Origin: Afipia carboxidovorans OM5 | Lineage (GTDB): Bacteria > Pseudomonadota > Alphaproteobacteria > Rhizobiales > Xanthobacteraceae | Reading direction: 5' to 3' | Length of the DNA stretch: 64,000 nucleotides | Assembly: GCF_000218565.1 (NCBI RefSeq) | Contig: NC_015684.1 | Coordinates: forward strand, 1,426,001-1,490,000 | Shown: positions 52,699-61,753 of the stretch, one piece after another | Layout of the letters: the number at the start of each line of letters is the position of its first letter | Numbering within the stretch: position 1 is the first letter of the stretch | Notes under the pieces: model-generated | The model's input: the letters and a program-made list of their open reading frames with translations, nothing else | The model's database searches: none | Told to the model about the DNA's origin: nothing | Translations under genes and position numbers: made by a program

Positions 52699-53799
52699 TT
52701 ACCAGCCGCGCGCCACCCGCCACACCGCTTCGACGGTATCGCCGCGATAGGCGACGAGCCAGTCGTGCAGGTTGACGGTGGGGTCACAGTGGCCGGGAAT
52801 GAGCTTCAGCCGGTCGCCGGGGCGCACCTGCGCGTCAGCCGAAAGCTCCAGCGTGCCGTGCTCATCCGTTGCTTTGACATAGGTGACGCCCGGCGCCTCG
52901 TAGGTCACTGGCAGGCCGCTTTCGGCGGTGAGCGATTTCAAACCGGCGTCGCACACGGCGCGGCCGGGTGCAGCGGAGCTGATGACGCTTGTGAGCACGA
53001 ACAGCGCGTTGCGGAACGGGTAGGCGGTGTCGTTGCGGCCGTAATCGGCATCCATGAACACATATGAGCCGCATTGCAGCTCGGTGTATACGCCGCCGGT
53101 CATTTCATTTTCGTAGGTGCCGGTGCCGGCGCCCGCGATAACCTCGCAGGGCAGGCCGGCCTCGCGCAAGGCATCGGCTGTCTGGCGCGCGAACGCAGCC
53201 GCTTTGGCGATGGCCGCTGCACGCTCTTCTGGTTTGCGAAGGTGCTGCGCGGTGCCGTGATAAGCCTGCAAGCCGGTGAAGCGCAGTCCCTTGTGCTTGG
53301 CGACTTCACGGGCGAGCGCGACCGCACTCTCCGTGGAAGGAACACCGCAGCGGCCCATGCCGACGTCGATCTCCACCAGAATATCCAGGGTGACGCCGGC
53401 CTCGTCCGCCGCCTTGGCGAGAACAGCAACCTGATCGGCATGGTCGACACAGACGGCGACCTTCGCCGTGCGTGCGGCTTCCGCGAGGCGGCGCGCTTTA
53501 TCCGCACCGATGATTTCGTTGGACAGCAGGATGTTGGTGATGCCGCCCGTCGCCAGGGTTTCGACCTCGGCGACGTTCTGGCAGCAGATCCGGCTCGCGC
53601 CGGCCGCCATCTGCAGCCGCGCGATCTCGAGGCACTTATGGGCCTTCGCGTGCGGTGTCGCTCGCACCGACGGAAACGCCGACACGCGCGTCGCGAGCGC
53701 CTTGATGTTCGCCTGCATCGCGTCGAGATCGACGATCAGCGCAGGTGTCTCTACCTGCGCGAGAGGCATGCCCGGCTCGGCGGGGCGTCGAGCTGTCAT
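52699..53799 (-). CDS. DSD1-family PLP enzyme (3-hydroxyaspartate aldolase / D-threonine aldolase-like)
   Basis: 366 residues from the ATG at 53799. The alanine-racemase-like barrel starts with VETPALIVDLDAM, carries the PLP lysine in TPHAKAHKC (K52), then NILLSNEIIGADKARRLA and LVEIDVGMGRCGVP. The C-terminal metal site typical of D-serine dehydratase/D-threonine aldolase is seen as LKLIPGHCDPTVNLHD. The closest known functions to my reading are 3-hydroxy-D-aspartate aldolase (BhcC), giving glycine and glyoxylate. No bhcB or bhcD homolog lies in the window. It lies between crotonase and amidohydrolase genes. Confidence 0.85.
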   Translation of the reverse strand: MTARRPAEPGMPLAQVETPALIVDLDAMQANIKALATRVSAFPSVRATPHAKAHKCLEIARLQMAAGASRICCQNVAEVETLATGGITNILLSNEIIGADKARRLAEAARTAKVAVCVDHADQVAVLAKAADEAGVTLDILVEIDVGMGRCGVPSTESAVALAREVAKHKGLRFTGLQAYHGTAQHLRKPEERAAAIAKAAAFARQTADALREAGLPCEVIAGAGTGTYENEMTGGVYTELQCGSYVFMDADYGRNDTAYPFRNALFVLTSVISSAAPGRAVCDAGLKSLTAESGLPVTYEAPGVTYVKATDEHGTLELSADAQVRPGDRLKLIPGHCDPTVNLHDWLVAYRGDTVEAVWRVARGW

Positions 53800-53809
53800 T
53801 ATCTGTCCC

Positions 53810-54601
53810 TTACTTGCCAGTGAAGACCGGCTTGCGCTTTTCCATGAAGGCCGTGCGGCCCTCTTCGTAATCGCGGCTTGTGAAGCAATTTGCAACCATG
53901 GCCTCGCATTTGGCCATGTCGCGCTCTGCCGCGTCCTTGGCGATTTCGCCGACGATAAACTTGATCGAATCGATCGTCAGCGGCGCATTCCCGGCAATGG
54001 TAGCCGCGTAATCCCGGACATAGGTTTCAAGCTGGTCGTTGGGTACGACGCGGTTGGCGAAACCCATCGCGCGCGCCTCCTCGGCATCGAACTGGCGCGC
54101 GGTGTAGAAAATCTCCTTGGTGAAGGAGGGGCCGACGATATCCAGAAGCCGCTTCACCCCGGCATAGCCGTAGCCAACGCTGAGCTTGGCCGCGGGCACG
54201 GCGAAACGTGCATTCTCCGTGCAGATGCGGATGTCGCAGCAACTCGCAAGCCCCATGCCGCCGCCGATGCAATAGCCGCGGATCATGGCGATGGTCGGCT
54301 TCGGACAATCATAGACCGCGGCGTAGCCGGCCTCGACTGCCTCGTTATAGACATCAGCGCCGTTGTCGGCGGAGCGCTCCTCGGCGAATTTGGAGATATC
54401 CGCACCTGCGATGAACGCCTTCTCGCCCGCGCCGGTGATGATGACGACGCGAATGGCGGGATCCGCGGAGAAGTCTTTCATGATGTCGGCGCAGGCGCGC
54501 CACATATCGAGCGACACTGCATTGTGGCGCGCCGGGTTGTTGAACGTCAGTGTGGCGATCGCGCCGTCCTTGCGGGCGATCATCTTGTCCGTCTCTGCCA
54601 T
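53810..54601 (-). CDS. Crotonase-superfamily protein lacking both hydratase glutamates
   Basis: 263 residues with the crotonase fold: oxyanion-hole segments AFIAGADISKF and GYCIGGGMGLASCCD. In enoyl-CoA hydratase the two catalytic glutamates stand in GGG-C-E-L and QPE; here these read GGGMGL and VPA, so both are replaced. The protein should bind an acyl-CoA but catalyse something other than simple hydration, such as isomerisation, decarboxylation or hydrolysis. It is 17 bp after the CoA-transferase gene, which may supply its CoA ester. Confidence 0.88.
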   Translation of the reverse strand: MAETDKMIARKDGAIATLTFNNPARHNAVSLDMWRACADIMKDFSADPAIRVVIITGAGEKAFIAGADISKFAEERSADNGADVYNEAVEAGYAAVYDCPKPTIAMIRGYCIGGGMGLASCCDIRICTENARFAVPAAKLSVGYGYAGVKRLLDIVGPSFTKEIFYTARQFDAEEARAMGFANRVVPNDQLETYVRDYAATIAGNAPLTIDSIKFIVGEIAKDAAERDMAKCEAMVANCFTSRDYEEGRTAFMEKRKPVFTGK

Positions 54602-54617
54602 GGGGCGCCTTTCCGGT

Positions 54618-55811
54618 TCAGACGACTTTATCTTGTTTCAGCGTGGCAATCTCCGCGTCGCTGAAACCGAACTCGTGCAGCAACTCATCGGTATGCTCGC
54701 CAACCTCGGGCGGCGGGGCGACGAACTTGCTCGGCGTGCGTGACAGGGTGAAGGGCTGTTTCACGAGCCGCACGTCGCGCTCGCCGGTGCCGGGGACCTT
54801 TTGCACCAGGTCGAGATGCTTGACCTGGGGATCGTCGAACACCTTGTCGATGGTGTGGATCGGCCCGCAAGGCACACCGGCCTTGTTGAGAATCTCGACC
54901 CATTCGGCGCTGGTGCGCGTGCGTGTCACGGCTTCGATGATGGCGTTCAGCGCATCGCGATTCTTCGAGCGCATCTTTGGCGACGCATAGTCGGGATCGG
55001 ACACCAGCTCCGGCTTGCCGATCGCGTTGGCAAGCCGCTCCCAGATGACGAGGCCGGTGGCTGCGATATTGACGTAACCGTCAGAGGTCTGGAATACGCC
55101 GGTCGGGATGATGGTCGGGTGATTGTTGCCCGCCTGCGGCGGCACTTCCTTCTGCAAGAGCCAGCGTGCAGTCTGGAAGTCCAGCATGAAGATCTGGGAT
55201 TGCAGCAGCGACGTCTGCACCCACTGGCCTTCGCCGGAAACCTCACGTTCCAGCAGCGCGGTGAGAATGCCCATCGCACAGAACAGGCCTGCGGTGAGAT
55301 CGGCAATCGGAATGCCGACACGCATCGGCCCGCGCCCTGGCTCGCCGGTGATCGACATCAGGCCACCCAAGCCTTGCGCGATCTGATCGAAACCCGGCCG
55401 CTTTGCATAGGGGCCATCCTGACCGAAGCCGGAGATGCTCGCATAGACGATGCGTGGATTGATCTTGCGCAGCGTCTCGTAATCGATGCCGAGGCGGGCC
55501 TTTACGTCGGGGCGGAAATTCTCCACTACGACGTCGGCCTTCTCGACCATGCGATAAAAAGTTTGCTTTCCAGCCTCGCTCTTGAGGTCGATCGTCATCG
55601 CCCGCTTGTTGCGATGCAGGTTCTGGAAGTCGCCGCCATGCCGCGCGCCGCCGAGCTGCTCGTCATCGGGAACATCGGTCGGCGCCTCAAGCTTCACGAC
55701 ATTCGCACCCCAATCCGCAAGCTGCCGCACGGCGGTGGGGCCGGCGCGGACGCGGGTGAGATCGAGCACGGTGAAACGGGAGAGGGCGCTGGAAGCTTGA
55801 GGCGCAGACAT
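54618..55811 (-). CDS. Class III CoA-transferase (CaiB/BaiF family)
   Basis: 397 residues from the ATG at 55811. Family landmarks: VLDLTRVRAGPTAVRQLADWGANVVKLE region at the start, NLHRNKRAMTIDLKSEAG, the catalytic aspartate region ADVVVENFRPDVKARLGIDY, and GFGQDGPYAKRPGFDQIAQG. Such enzymes move CoA between carboxylic acids such as succinate, formate, mesaconate or carnitine. It precedes the atypical crotonase in the same operon. The acid is not predictable here. Confidence 0.92.
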   Translation of the reverse strand: MSAPQASSALSRFTVLDLTRVRAGPTAVRQLADWGANVVKLEAPTDVPDDEQLGGARHGGDFQNLHRNKRAMTIDLKSEAGKQTFYRMVEKADVVVENFRPDVKARLGIDYETLRKINPRIVYASISGFGQDGPYAKRPGFDQIAQGLGGLMSITGEPGRGPMRVGIPIADLTAGLFCAMGILTALLEREVSGEGQWVQTSLLQSQIFMLDFQTARWLLQKEVPPQAGNNHPTIIPTGVFQTSDGYVNIAATGLVIWERLANAIGKPELVSDPDYASPKMRSKNRDALNAIIEAVTRTRTSAEWVEILNKAGVPCGPIHTIDKVFDDPQVKHLDLVQKVPGTGERDVRLVKQPFTLSRTPSKFVAPPPEVGEHTDELLHEFGFSDAEIATLKQDKVV

Positions 55812-55874
55812 GGTTGTTCCCAACTCTTTTATTGAAAGCGAAGCGACGACACCGCGAGAACAGGCAGCTTCCGG

Positions 55875-56306
55875 CTAGCCTGCGTCTGCCTTCAGGCCTG
55901 CCGCCTCGATGCCTGCGATGCAGCAGGCTTCGTCGTTGTCCGACGTATCGCCGCTGATGCCGACCGCGCCGATGGTCTCGCCGCTTGCAGTCTTGATGAG
56001 AACGCCGCCGGGTACCGGGATCAGGGCGCCGCGTGCCATGGTATTCACGGCATCGATGAAGAACGGCTGCTCGCCGGCGCGCTTGAACAGTGCACGCGAG
56101 CCGAGCCCCATTGCCAGCGCGCCATAGGCCTTGCCGTGCGCCACCTCGTGCCGCATCAGGCTCGCGCCATCCTGCGTCACCGCCGCCCGGATACAGCCGC
56201 GCGCATCAAGCACCACGACAGCCATCGGCTTCAGCTTCATCGCGGCGATCTTTGCCAGGGCGGCGTCGAGAATTGCGCGGGCGGTATCGAGCGTAAGAGC
56301 GGTCAT
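55875..56306 (-). CDS. GlcG/HbpS-family protein
   Basis: 143 residues of the DUF336 (GlcG/HbpS) family: LDTARAILDAALAKIAAMKL, MAVVVLDARG, GGVLIKTASGETIGAVGISG and the C-terminal DEACCIAGIEAAGL. Members bind haem or cob(II)alamin-like ligands or occur with glycolate oxidase genes with unclear role. It lies next to the large FAD/Fe-S dehydrogenase gene, much as glcG sits by glcDEF. Confidence 0.9.
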   Translation of the reverse strand: MTALTLDTARAILDAALAKIAAMKLKPMAVVVLDARGCIRAAVTQDGASLMRHEVAHGKAYGALAMGLGSRALFKRAGEQPFFIDAVNTMARGALIPVPGGVLIKTASGETIGAVGISGDTSDNDEACCIAGIEAAGLKADAG

Positions 56307-56365
56307 GGCTGGCTTCCTTGCTGGGACGTGAATGCAGTCGTTTTCAGCACGTTGGTTTTAGCCGA

Positions 56366-59338
56366 TCAAGCGCGCTCCTGATCAGCATGGCTGGCAGAAT
56401 GGCCATCGAGGCTCATGGCGAGCACGCGTGCGACATGCAGTGCGCCGCGGCCCGAGCCGTCCTTGATTTGATGGCGGCAGGAGGTACCGTCGGCAACGAT
56501 GATGGCCTCATTCGGTGCCTTGCGCACCGCGGGGAGCAGGTTCAGCTCTGCCATGGCGATGGATTCGTTATAGGTCTCGGCGCCATAGCCGAACGCACCG
56601 GCCATGCCGCAGCAGCTCGATTCGATCACCTGAACATCGAGATCGGGGATCAGCCGCAGAATCTTTTCGACCGGCTTGAAGGCATCGAACGACTTCTGGT
56701 GGCAGTGGCCGTGCACCATCGCCTTGGGCGCAATCGGCTTCAGCGGCAGTTGCAGCCGTCCGCTCGCCGCTTCTCGCACCAGGAATTCTTCAAACAGGAG
56801 CGCCTGTTGCGAGACGGCCTTTGCCGCTGGATCGTTGCGCAGCGAGAGCAGCTCATCGCGCAGCGTCAGTAGACAGCTCGGCTCCAGCCCGACAATCGGC
56901 ACACCACGCTCGGCAAACGGGGCGAAGGTTGCGACGAGACGGGAGAGTTCATCACGTGCTTTATCGACGAGCCCCGCCGAGAGGAAAGTGCGGCCGCAAC
57001 ACAACGCGCGCTTGCCTTCCACAGGCTTCGGCAGATGGACGCGATAGCCGCCCGCGACCAGCACGTTCAGCGCATCGTCGAGATTTTCCCGTTCGTAGCA
57101 GCGGTTGAAAGTATCAGCGAACAGCACGACCTGGGGGCCGTTTTCCGGGCCGAATGCGGTGGCGTCGGGCGCGAAGGTGTCGCGTCGCCATTCTGGCAGG
57201 TCACGCTTGGCGCTGAAGCCCGCGGTCTTTTCCAGCGCCCAGCGCAGCAGCTTGCTTTTATTGCGCAGGTTGACGAGCGGCGCGAACGTGGAAGCCAAAC
57301 TTGCATAGTGGGGTAGGTAACCCACGAGCCGGCTGTGCAGTGTAAGGCCGTGGGTTTTCACCCGCGCAGCCAATACCTCGATCTTCATCTTCGCCATGTC
57401 GACGCCGGTCGGGCATTCGCGGCGGCAGCCTTTGCAGGAGACGCAAAGCTTCAGCGTCTCCATCATCTCGTCGGATGATAGTGCGTTGGGACCGAGTTGG
57501 CCGGAGATCGCAAGGCGGAGTGTGTTGGCGCGGCCGCGCGTCACGTCCTTCTCGTTGCGGGTGGCACGATAGGACGGACACATCACACCGCCCTCGAGCT
57601 TGCGGCAGGCGCCATTGTTGTTGCACATCTCGACCGCGCCCTGGAAACCGCCAGCGGCACCGGGCCAGGCCGACCAGTCGAGCTCGGTCTTGAAATCCTC
57701 GACCTTGTAGCCGGGCTTGAAGCGGAACAGCGAGCGGTCATCCATCTTCGGTGGATGCACGATCTTGCCGGGGTTAAGCGTGCCCTGCGGATCGAAACGA
57801 TCCTTCACCTCCTCGAAGTCGCGCACGATGCGCGGACCGAACATGTCCTGATGGAATTCGGAGCGCAGAAGCCCGTCGCCGTGCTCGCCGGAATGCGAGC
57901 CCTTGAACTCGCGCACCATGGCGAAGGCTTCCTCGGCGATGGCGCGCATCGCCTTGACGTCCTTGTCGAGCCGCAGATTCAGCACCGGACGCACATGCAG
58001 GCAGCCTTCGGAGGCGTGCGCATACATCGTCGGCCGCGTGCCGTGCTTGACGAAGATCTTGTTGAGGCGGTCGGTATATTCGGCGAGGTGCGGCAGCGGC
58101 ACCGCGCAATCTTCGACGAATGACACCGGCTTTCCGGCGGTCTTCATCGACATCATGATGTTGAGGCCGGACTTGCGGAAATCGGTGATCGCCGCCTGGA
58201 TCGCCGGCTCGACGACGTCGACCACGCCGCCCCATTTGCGCTGGGGATTATTCCAACCGAAGCCAAGATCGCCCATCAGTTCGTTAAGCTGGCGAAGCTT
58301 GGCGAGATTGACGCCCTCGCTCTCCTCGGCGAACTCGACGACCAGCAGTGCATCCGGCTCGCCGCGCACCACCGCCTCGATGGTCGGCTTGAACATTGCG
58401 ATGTCGCGGCCGAGCGCGATCATCGTGGAATCGATCAACTCGACCGCGATCGGTTTCAACTTCACCAGATGCTGCGCGGAATCCATTGCTTCATAGAAGC
58501 TGCCGAAATGGCAGATGCCGAACACCTTGGTGCCGAGCAGCGGCCAGAGCTTCAGTTCGACCTCAGTCGTGAAGGCGAGGGTGCCCTCAGAGCCGACCAG
58601 AATATGCGCCATGTTGTTGACGGCGCCTTTCGGCGTCAGCGCATCGAGGTTGTAGCCGCCGACGCGGCGCTGCACTTTGGGGAAATGCTCGTCGATTTCG
58701 TTCGCTTCGCGCGCACCGAGCGCCAGCAGATCGCGAAACAGATCGCGACCCGGCTCGTTGACGTTCGGCCAAGCCGCATCGCGCGCGAGCGGACCGAAAT
58801 GGAGTTCGGTGCCGTCGGCAAGCGCGGCATTCATCGACAGCGTATTGTCCCGCATGGTGCCGTAGCGCAGAGAGCGCCCGCCGCAGGAATTGTTGCCGGC
58901 CATGCCGCCGATCGTGGCGCGCGAGGCGGTCGAGACATCCACCGGAAACCACAGGCCGTGCTTCTTCAGTTGCCGGTTGAGGTCATCGAGAACGATGCCC
59001 GGTTGAACCACGCAGGTGCGCTTCCCGGCATCGAACGAAACGATCTTGTTGAGGTATTTCGAGGCGTCGACGACGAGGCCGTTATTGATGGTCTGGCCGC
59101 ATTGTGAGGTGCCGCCGCCGCGCGGGGTGACGACCAAGCCCTCGTCGCGGGCGATCGCCATGGCGGCGAGCGCCTCGGCCTTGGTGCGGGGCGTGACCAC
59201 GCCGGCCGGCATGATCTGATAAAACGAGGCATCGGTGGCGTAGCGGCCGCGAGAGAAGGCATCGAACATCACCTCCCCGGTGATTTCAGTGCGAAGCCGT
59301 CGCTCCAGATTCGATGTCGCTCCACCTGCCATTGGCAA
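56366..59338 (-). CDS. FAD/Fe-S dehydrogenase of D-2-hydroxyacids (GlcD-GlcF fusion, YdiJ-like)
   Basis: 990 residues in one chain. Residues about 30-290 are an FAD-binding type 4 (PCMH) domain (VVTPRGGGTSQCGQTIN, IGGMAGNNSCGGRSLRYG), followed by the FAD-oxidase C domain (HVRPVLNLR, SHSGEHGDGLLRSEF) to about 540. The C-terminal part has Fe-S motifs (CVSCKGCRRECPTGVD) and CCG domains (CCGRTFLSAG, SSCCGMAGAFGY). The layout matches YdiJ-type D-2-hydroxyglutarate/D-lactate dehydrogenases that pass electrons to the respiratory chain. It is the first gene of the minus-strand operon. The substrate may be a 2-hydroxyacid linked to glyoxylate metabolism. Confidence 0.92.
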   Translation of the reverse strand: MPMAGGATSNLERRLRTEITGEVMFDAFSRGRYATDASFYQIMPAGVVTPRTKAEALAAMAIARDEGLVVTPRGGGTSQCGQTINNGLVVDASKYLNKIVSFDAGKRTCVVQPGIVLDDLNRQLKKHGLWFPVDVSTASRATIGGMAGNNSCGGRSLRYGTMRDNTLSMNAALADGTELHFGPLARDAAWPNVNEPGRDLFRDLLALGAREANEIDEHFPKVQRRVGGYNLDALTPKGAVNNMAHILVGSEGTLAFTTEVELKLWPLLGTKVFGICHFGSFYEAMDSAQHLVKLKPIAVELIDSTMIALGRDIAMFKPTIEAVVRGEPDALLVVEFAEESEGVNLAKLRQLNELMGDLGFGWNNPQRKWGGVVDVVEPAIQAAITDFRKSGLNIMMSMKTAGKPVSFVEDCAVPLPHLAEYTDRLNKIFVKHGTRPTMYAHASEGCLHVRPVLNLRLDKDVKAMRAIAEEAFAMVREFKGSHSGEHGDGLLRSEFHQDMFGPRIVRDFEEVKDRFDPQGTLNPGKIVHPPKMDDRSLFRFKPGYKVEDFKTELDWSAWPGAAGGFQGAVEMCNNNGACRKLEGGVMCPSYRATRNEKDVTRGRANTLRLAISGQLGPNALSSDEMMETLKLCVSCKGCRRECPTGVDMAKMKIEVLAARVKTHGLTLHSRLVGYLPHYASLASTFAPLVNLRNKSKLLRWALEKTAGFSAKRDLPEWRRDTFAPDATAFGPENGPQVVLFADTFNRCYERENLDDALNVLVAGGYRVHLPKPVEGKRALCCGRTFLSAGLVDKARDELSRLVATFAPFAERGVPIVGLEPSCLLTLRDELLSLRNDPAAKAVSQQALLFEEFLVREAASGRLQLPLKPIAPKAMVHGHCHQKSFDAFKPVEKILRLIPDLDVQVIESSCCGMAGAFGYGAETYNESIAMAELNLLPAVRKAPNEAIIVADGTSCRHQIKDGSGRGALHVARVLAMSLDGHSASHADQERA

Positions 59339-59599
59339 CCTCTACACAATCTGCCGCTTAATCGGCTGCGGTTCATTAAACGGGCATCAGGGGCGGGAGG
59401 TTTGGCCAGACGCGCCTTTGATGCCCTGTCATTTGCTCTGCCTGCCGGGTTGCCGGGCCGATCTTACGCTCCATGCGTGGGCAGGCAGGCTCATTTGGTA
59501 GGGTGGGGCGGTATAAAATGCAAAAGAAATCGCCCACGCCCGGATTTTTGTATTCATAATTTAGCGACAAAGAAGCGCACAAAAAAATCCGGCGGTATT

Positions 59600-60298
59600 T
59601 TATTGTGGATGGCCGGGTTCCATGGCGGCGCGGCGCTTATTGCGCAGATGGCGGAAGAGAATTTCGCCAAGCTCGGAGCCGTTGCGGCGGCGAAGCGCGT
59701 CGAGAATCAGTTCGTGCTCGCGCACGGCTTCGCCCCAGCGCTCCTTGTCGCGGGCGAAGTTTGCGGAATAGCGCACGCGGCGAATGCGCCCGGCGAGCGT
59801 TGCGTAGGTCGCCTGCAGCGTATGGTTGCGCGAGGCTTCCAGAATCTTCTGATGGATCGCTTGGTTCGCGTGGAAGTAGTTGTGCATGTCCTTGTGGAGA
59901 TAGAAGCTGTACATCTCGTGGTGCAGCCGCTCGATCTCGGCGATTTCCGCATCGGTGATGTTTTCGCAGGCAAGCCTGCCGGATAAGGCTTCCAGGCCTC
60001 CCATCAAATCGAACAGCTCGTGCAGATCCTGCTCGCTCAGCGCCCGCACGCGTGCGCCGCGGTTCGGCAGTAGTTCGACGATGCCTTCCGAGGCGAGCAC
60101 CTTGAGTGCTTCGCGCAGCGGCGTGCGTGAGATGCCGAGCAGTTCGCACAGCTCGCGCTCGAGGATGCGGCCGCCGTCGGGGATGTTGCCTTCGACGATA
60201 TGGTCGCGAAGACGCGACAGCGTCTCATCGTGCAGGGACGTTTCTTCCTTGCTCCCCGCAGTGTCGCGAGAGGGCAGTGTGGCGAGGGTCGCAGTCAT
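59600..60298 (-). CDS. GntR-family regulator, FCD (FadR-like) subgroup
   Basis: 232 residues: winged helix with LRDHIVEGNIPDGGRILERE and LCELLGISRTPLREALKVLA (residues about 30-72) and an all-helical FCD ligand domain with metal-site histidines (EIERLHHEMYSF, NQAIHQKILEAS, VREHELILDAL). It stands between the minus-strand operon (260 bp gap, A/T-rich, no gene seen) and the divergent aminotransferase operon, and probably controls both in answer to a carboxylate. Confidence 0.92.
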   Translation of the reverse strand: MTATLATLPSRDTAGSKEETSLHDETLSRLRDHIVEGNIPDGGRILERELCELLGISRTPLREALKVLASEGIVELLPNRGARVRALSEQDLHELFDLMGGLEALSGRLACENITDAEIAEIERLHHEMYSFYLHKDMHNYFHANQAIHQKILEASRNHTLQATYATLAGRIRRVRYSANFARDKERWGEAVREHELILDALRRRNGSELGEILFRHLRNKRRAAMEPGHPQ

Positions 60299-60359
60299 GG
60301 GGAAATCGCTGGTTTCACTATTGTGACTTTAATCTGGTGCGCAGAAATCGTCGAGATTT

Positions 60360-60397
60360 TTTTGAATTCAAAATTTATGTTGCATTCAAAAAATGCA
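60360..60397. promoter_or_regulatory. Candidate GntR operators upstream of the aminotransferase gene
   Basis: Two dyads in an A/T-rich divergent region: perfect palindrome TTTTGAATTCAAAA (60360-60373) and TGCATT-CAAAA-AATGCA (60381-60397). They lie 62 and 83 bp from the regulator start and 77-114 bp before the aminotransferase start. Location fits autoregulation and control of the divergent operon; inference. Confidence 0.55.
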
Positions 60398-60473
60398 CAT
60401 GCAATCCTCAAATGGTCGGGTGAACGGACGCAAAAGATCCGGACCCAAGATCAAGACAGAGGCTTCAAACGCT

Positions 60474-61682
60474 ATGACCGGTTTCCAAGGGCGCCATTTC
60501 CTTCAAATCCCCGGACCGAGCCCGGTTCCCGATCGGGTGCTGCGGGCGATCGATATGCCCGTCATCGATCACCGGAGCGCAGCGTTTGCCGAACTCGGCA
60601 AGGCGGTGCTGAGCGGCAGCCAGAAGATTTTCCAGACCAGCGGCCCGGTCATCATTTTCCCATCCTCGGGTACCGGCGCGTGGGAAGCGGCGATCGTCAA
60701 CACGCTTTCTGCCGGCGACAAGGTCCTGATGGTGGAAACCGGCCACTTCGCCACGCTGTGGCAGAAGATGGCGCGCCGCCTCGGCCTCGATGTCGAATTC
60801 ATCCCGGGCGACTGGCGTCACGGCGCCGATCCCGCTGCGATCGGCGAGCATCTTGCGCAGGATAAGGATCACGCCATCAAGGCGGTGATGGTCGTCCATA
60901 ACGAGACCTCGACCGGTGTCACCAGCCGGATCGCGCTGATCCGCAAGGCGATCGACGACGCGAAGCATCCGGCGCTTCTTCTCGTCGACACCATTTCCTC
61001 GCTCGGTTCGGCCGACTATCGCCACGAGGAGTGGGGCGTCGACGTCACGGTGAGCTGCTCGCAGAAGGGCTTCATGCTGCCGCCGGGCCTCGGCTTCAAT
61101 GCGATTTCGGAGAAGGCTCGTGCCAAGGCGAAGACCGGAGGCATGCCGCGCTCCTATTGGGATTGGGAAGATATGCTCAAGCCCAACGCCGACGGCTTCT
61201 TCCCCTATACGCCAGCGACCAACCTTCTCTACGGCCTTCGCGAAGCGATCGCGATGATGCTGGAGGAGGGGCTTGAGAACGTGTTTGCGCGCCACAAGCG
61301 TCTTGCCGCCGCAACGCGCGAAGCGGTGACGCATTGGGGTCTCGAAGTGCTCTGCCAGAATCCGGAAGAGTATTCGCCGGTGCTGACCGCGGTGGTGATG
61401 CCGCCCGGCCATGACGCTGACCAATTCCGCAAGATCGTACTCGAGAACTTCAACATGTCGCTCGGCGCGGGCCTCACCAAGCTTTCGGGCAAGGTGTTCC
61501 GCATCGGCCATCTCGGCGAGTGCAACGAGCTCACGCTGCTCGCGGCGCTGACGGGCATCGAAATGGGTCTGTCGATCGCGGGCGTCCCGCATCGCGCCGG
61601 TGGCGTCGATGCGGCGATGAAGCTGCTCGAAGATCGCACGAGTGCGAATGCGGCTAACCACCTGAAGCTCATCAAGACCTGA
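60474..61682 (+). CDS. Class V aminotransferase, serine/alanine/aspartate-glyoxylate type (copy 1)
   Basis: 402 residues from the ATG at 60474, which aligns with the start of copy 2; the frame is open 27 codons further upstream. It has GRHFLQIPGPSPVPDRVLRA at the start, SSGTGAWEAA at 64-73, VHNETSTGV at 141-149 and the PLP lysine K198 in SQKGFMLPPG, with a C-terminal FRIGHLGECNELTLL. The family moves amino groups from serine, alanine, aspartate or ureidoglycine to glyoxylate. With the aldolase-like gene nearby, use of glyoxylate is plausible. Which donor it uses cannot be read. Confidence 0.9.
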   Translation: MTGFQGRHFLQIPGPSPVPDRVLRAIDMPVIDHRSAAFAELGKAVLSGSQKIFQTSGPVIIFPSSGTGAWEAAIVNTLSAGDKVLMVETGHFATLWQKMARRLGLDVEFIPGDWRHGADPAAIGEHLAQDKDHAIKAVMVVHNETSTGVTSRIALIRKAIDDAKHPALLLVDTISSLGSADYRHEEWGVDVTVSCSQKGFMLPPGLGFNAISEKARAKAKTGGMPRSYWDWEDMLKPNADGFFPYTPATNLLYGLREAIAMMLEEGLENVFARHKRLAAATREAVTHWGLEVLCQNPEEYSPVLTAVVMPPGHDADQFRKIVLENFNMSLGAGLTKLSGKVFRIGHLGECNELTLLAALTGIEMGLSIAGVPHRAGGVDAAMKLLEDRTSANAANHLKLIKT

Positions 61683-61753
61683 GGAGCTTCAGTTTTCGAA
61701 TCCGTCCGACAGAGACGGAGCGAAGTGGGCGGAAAAAACCTGGGAGTGCGTCA

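Noticed and set aside
52699..53799. A complete beta-hydroxyaspartate cycle (bhcABCD)
   Set aside because: An aldolase-like gene and aminotransferases of the right class are present, but no hydroxyaspartate dehydratase or iminosuccinate reductase gene is visible in the window.
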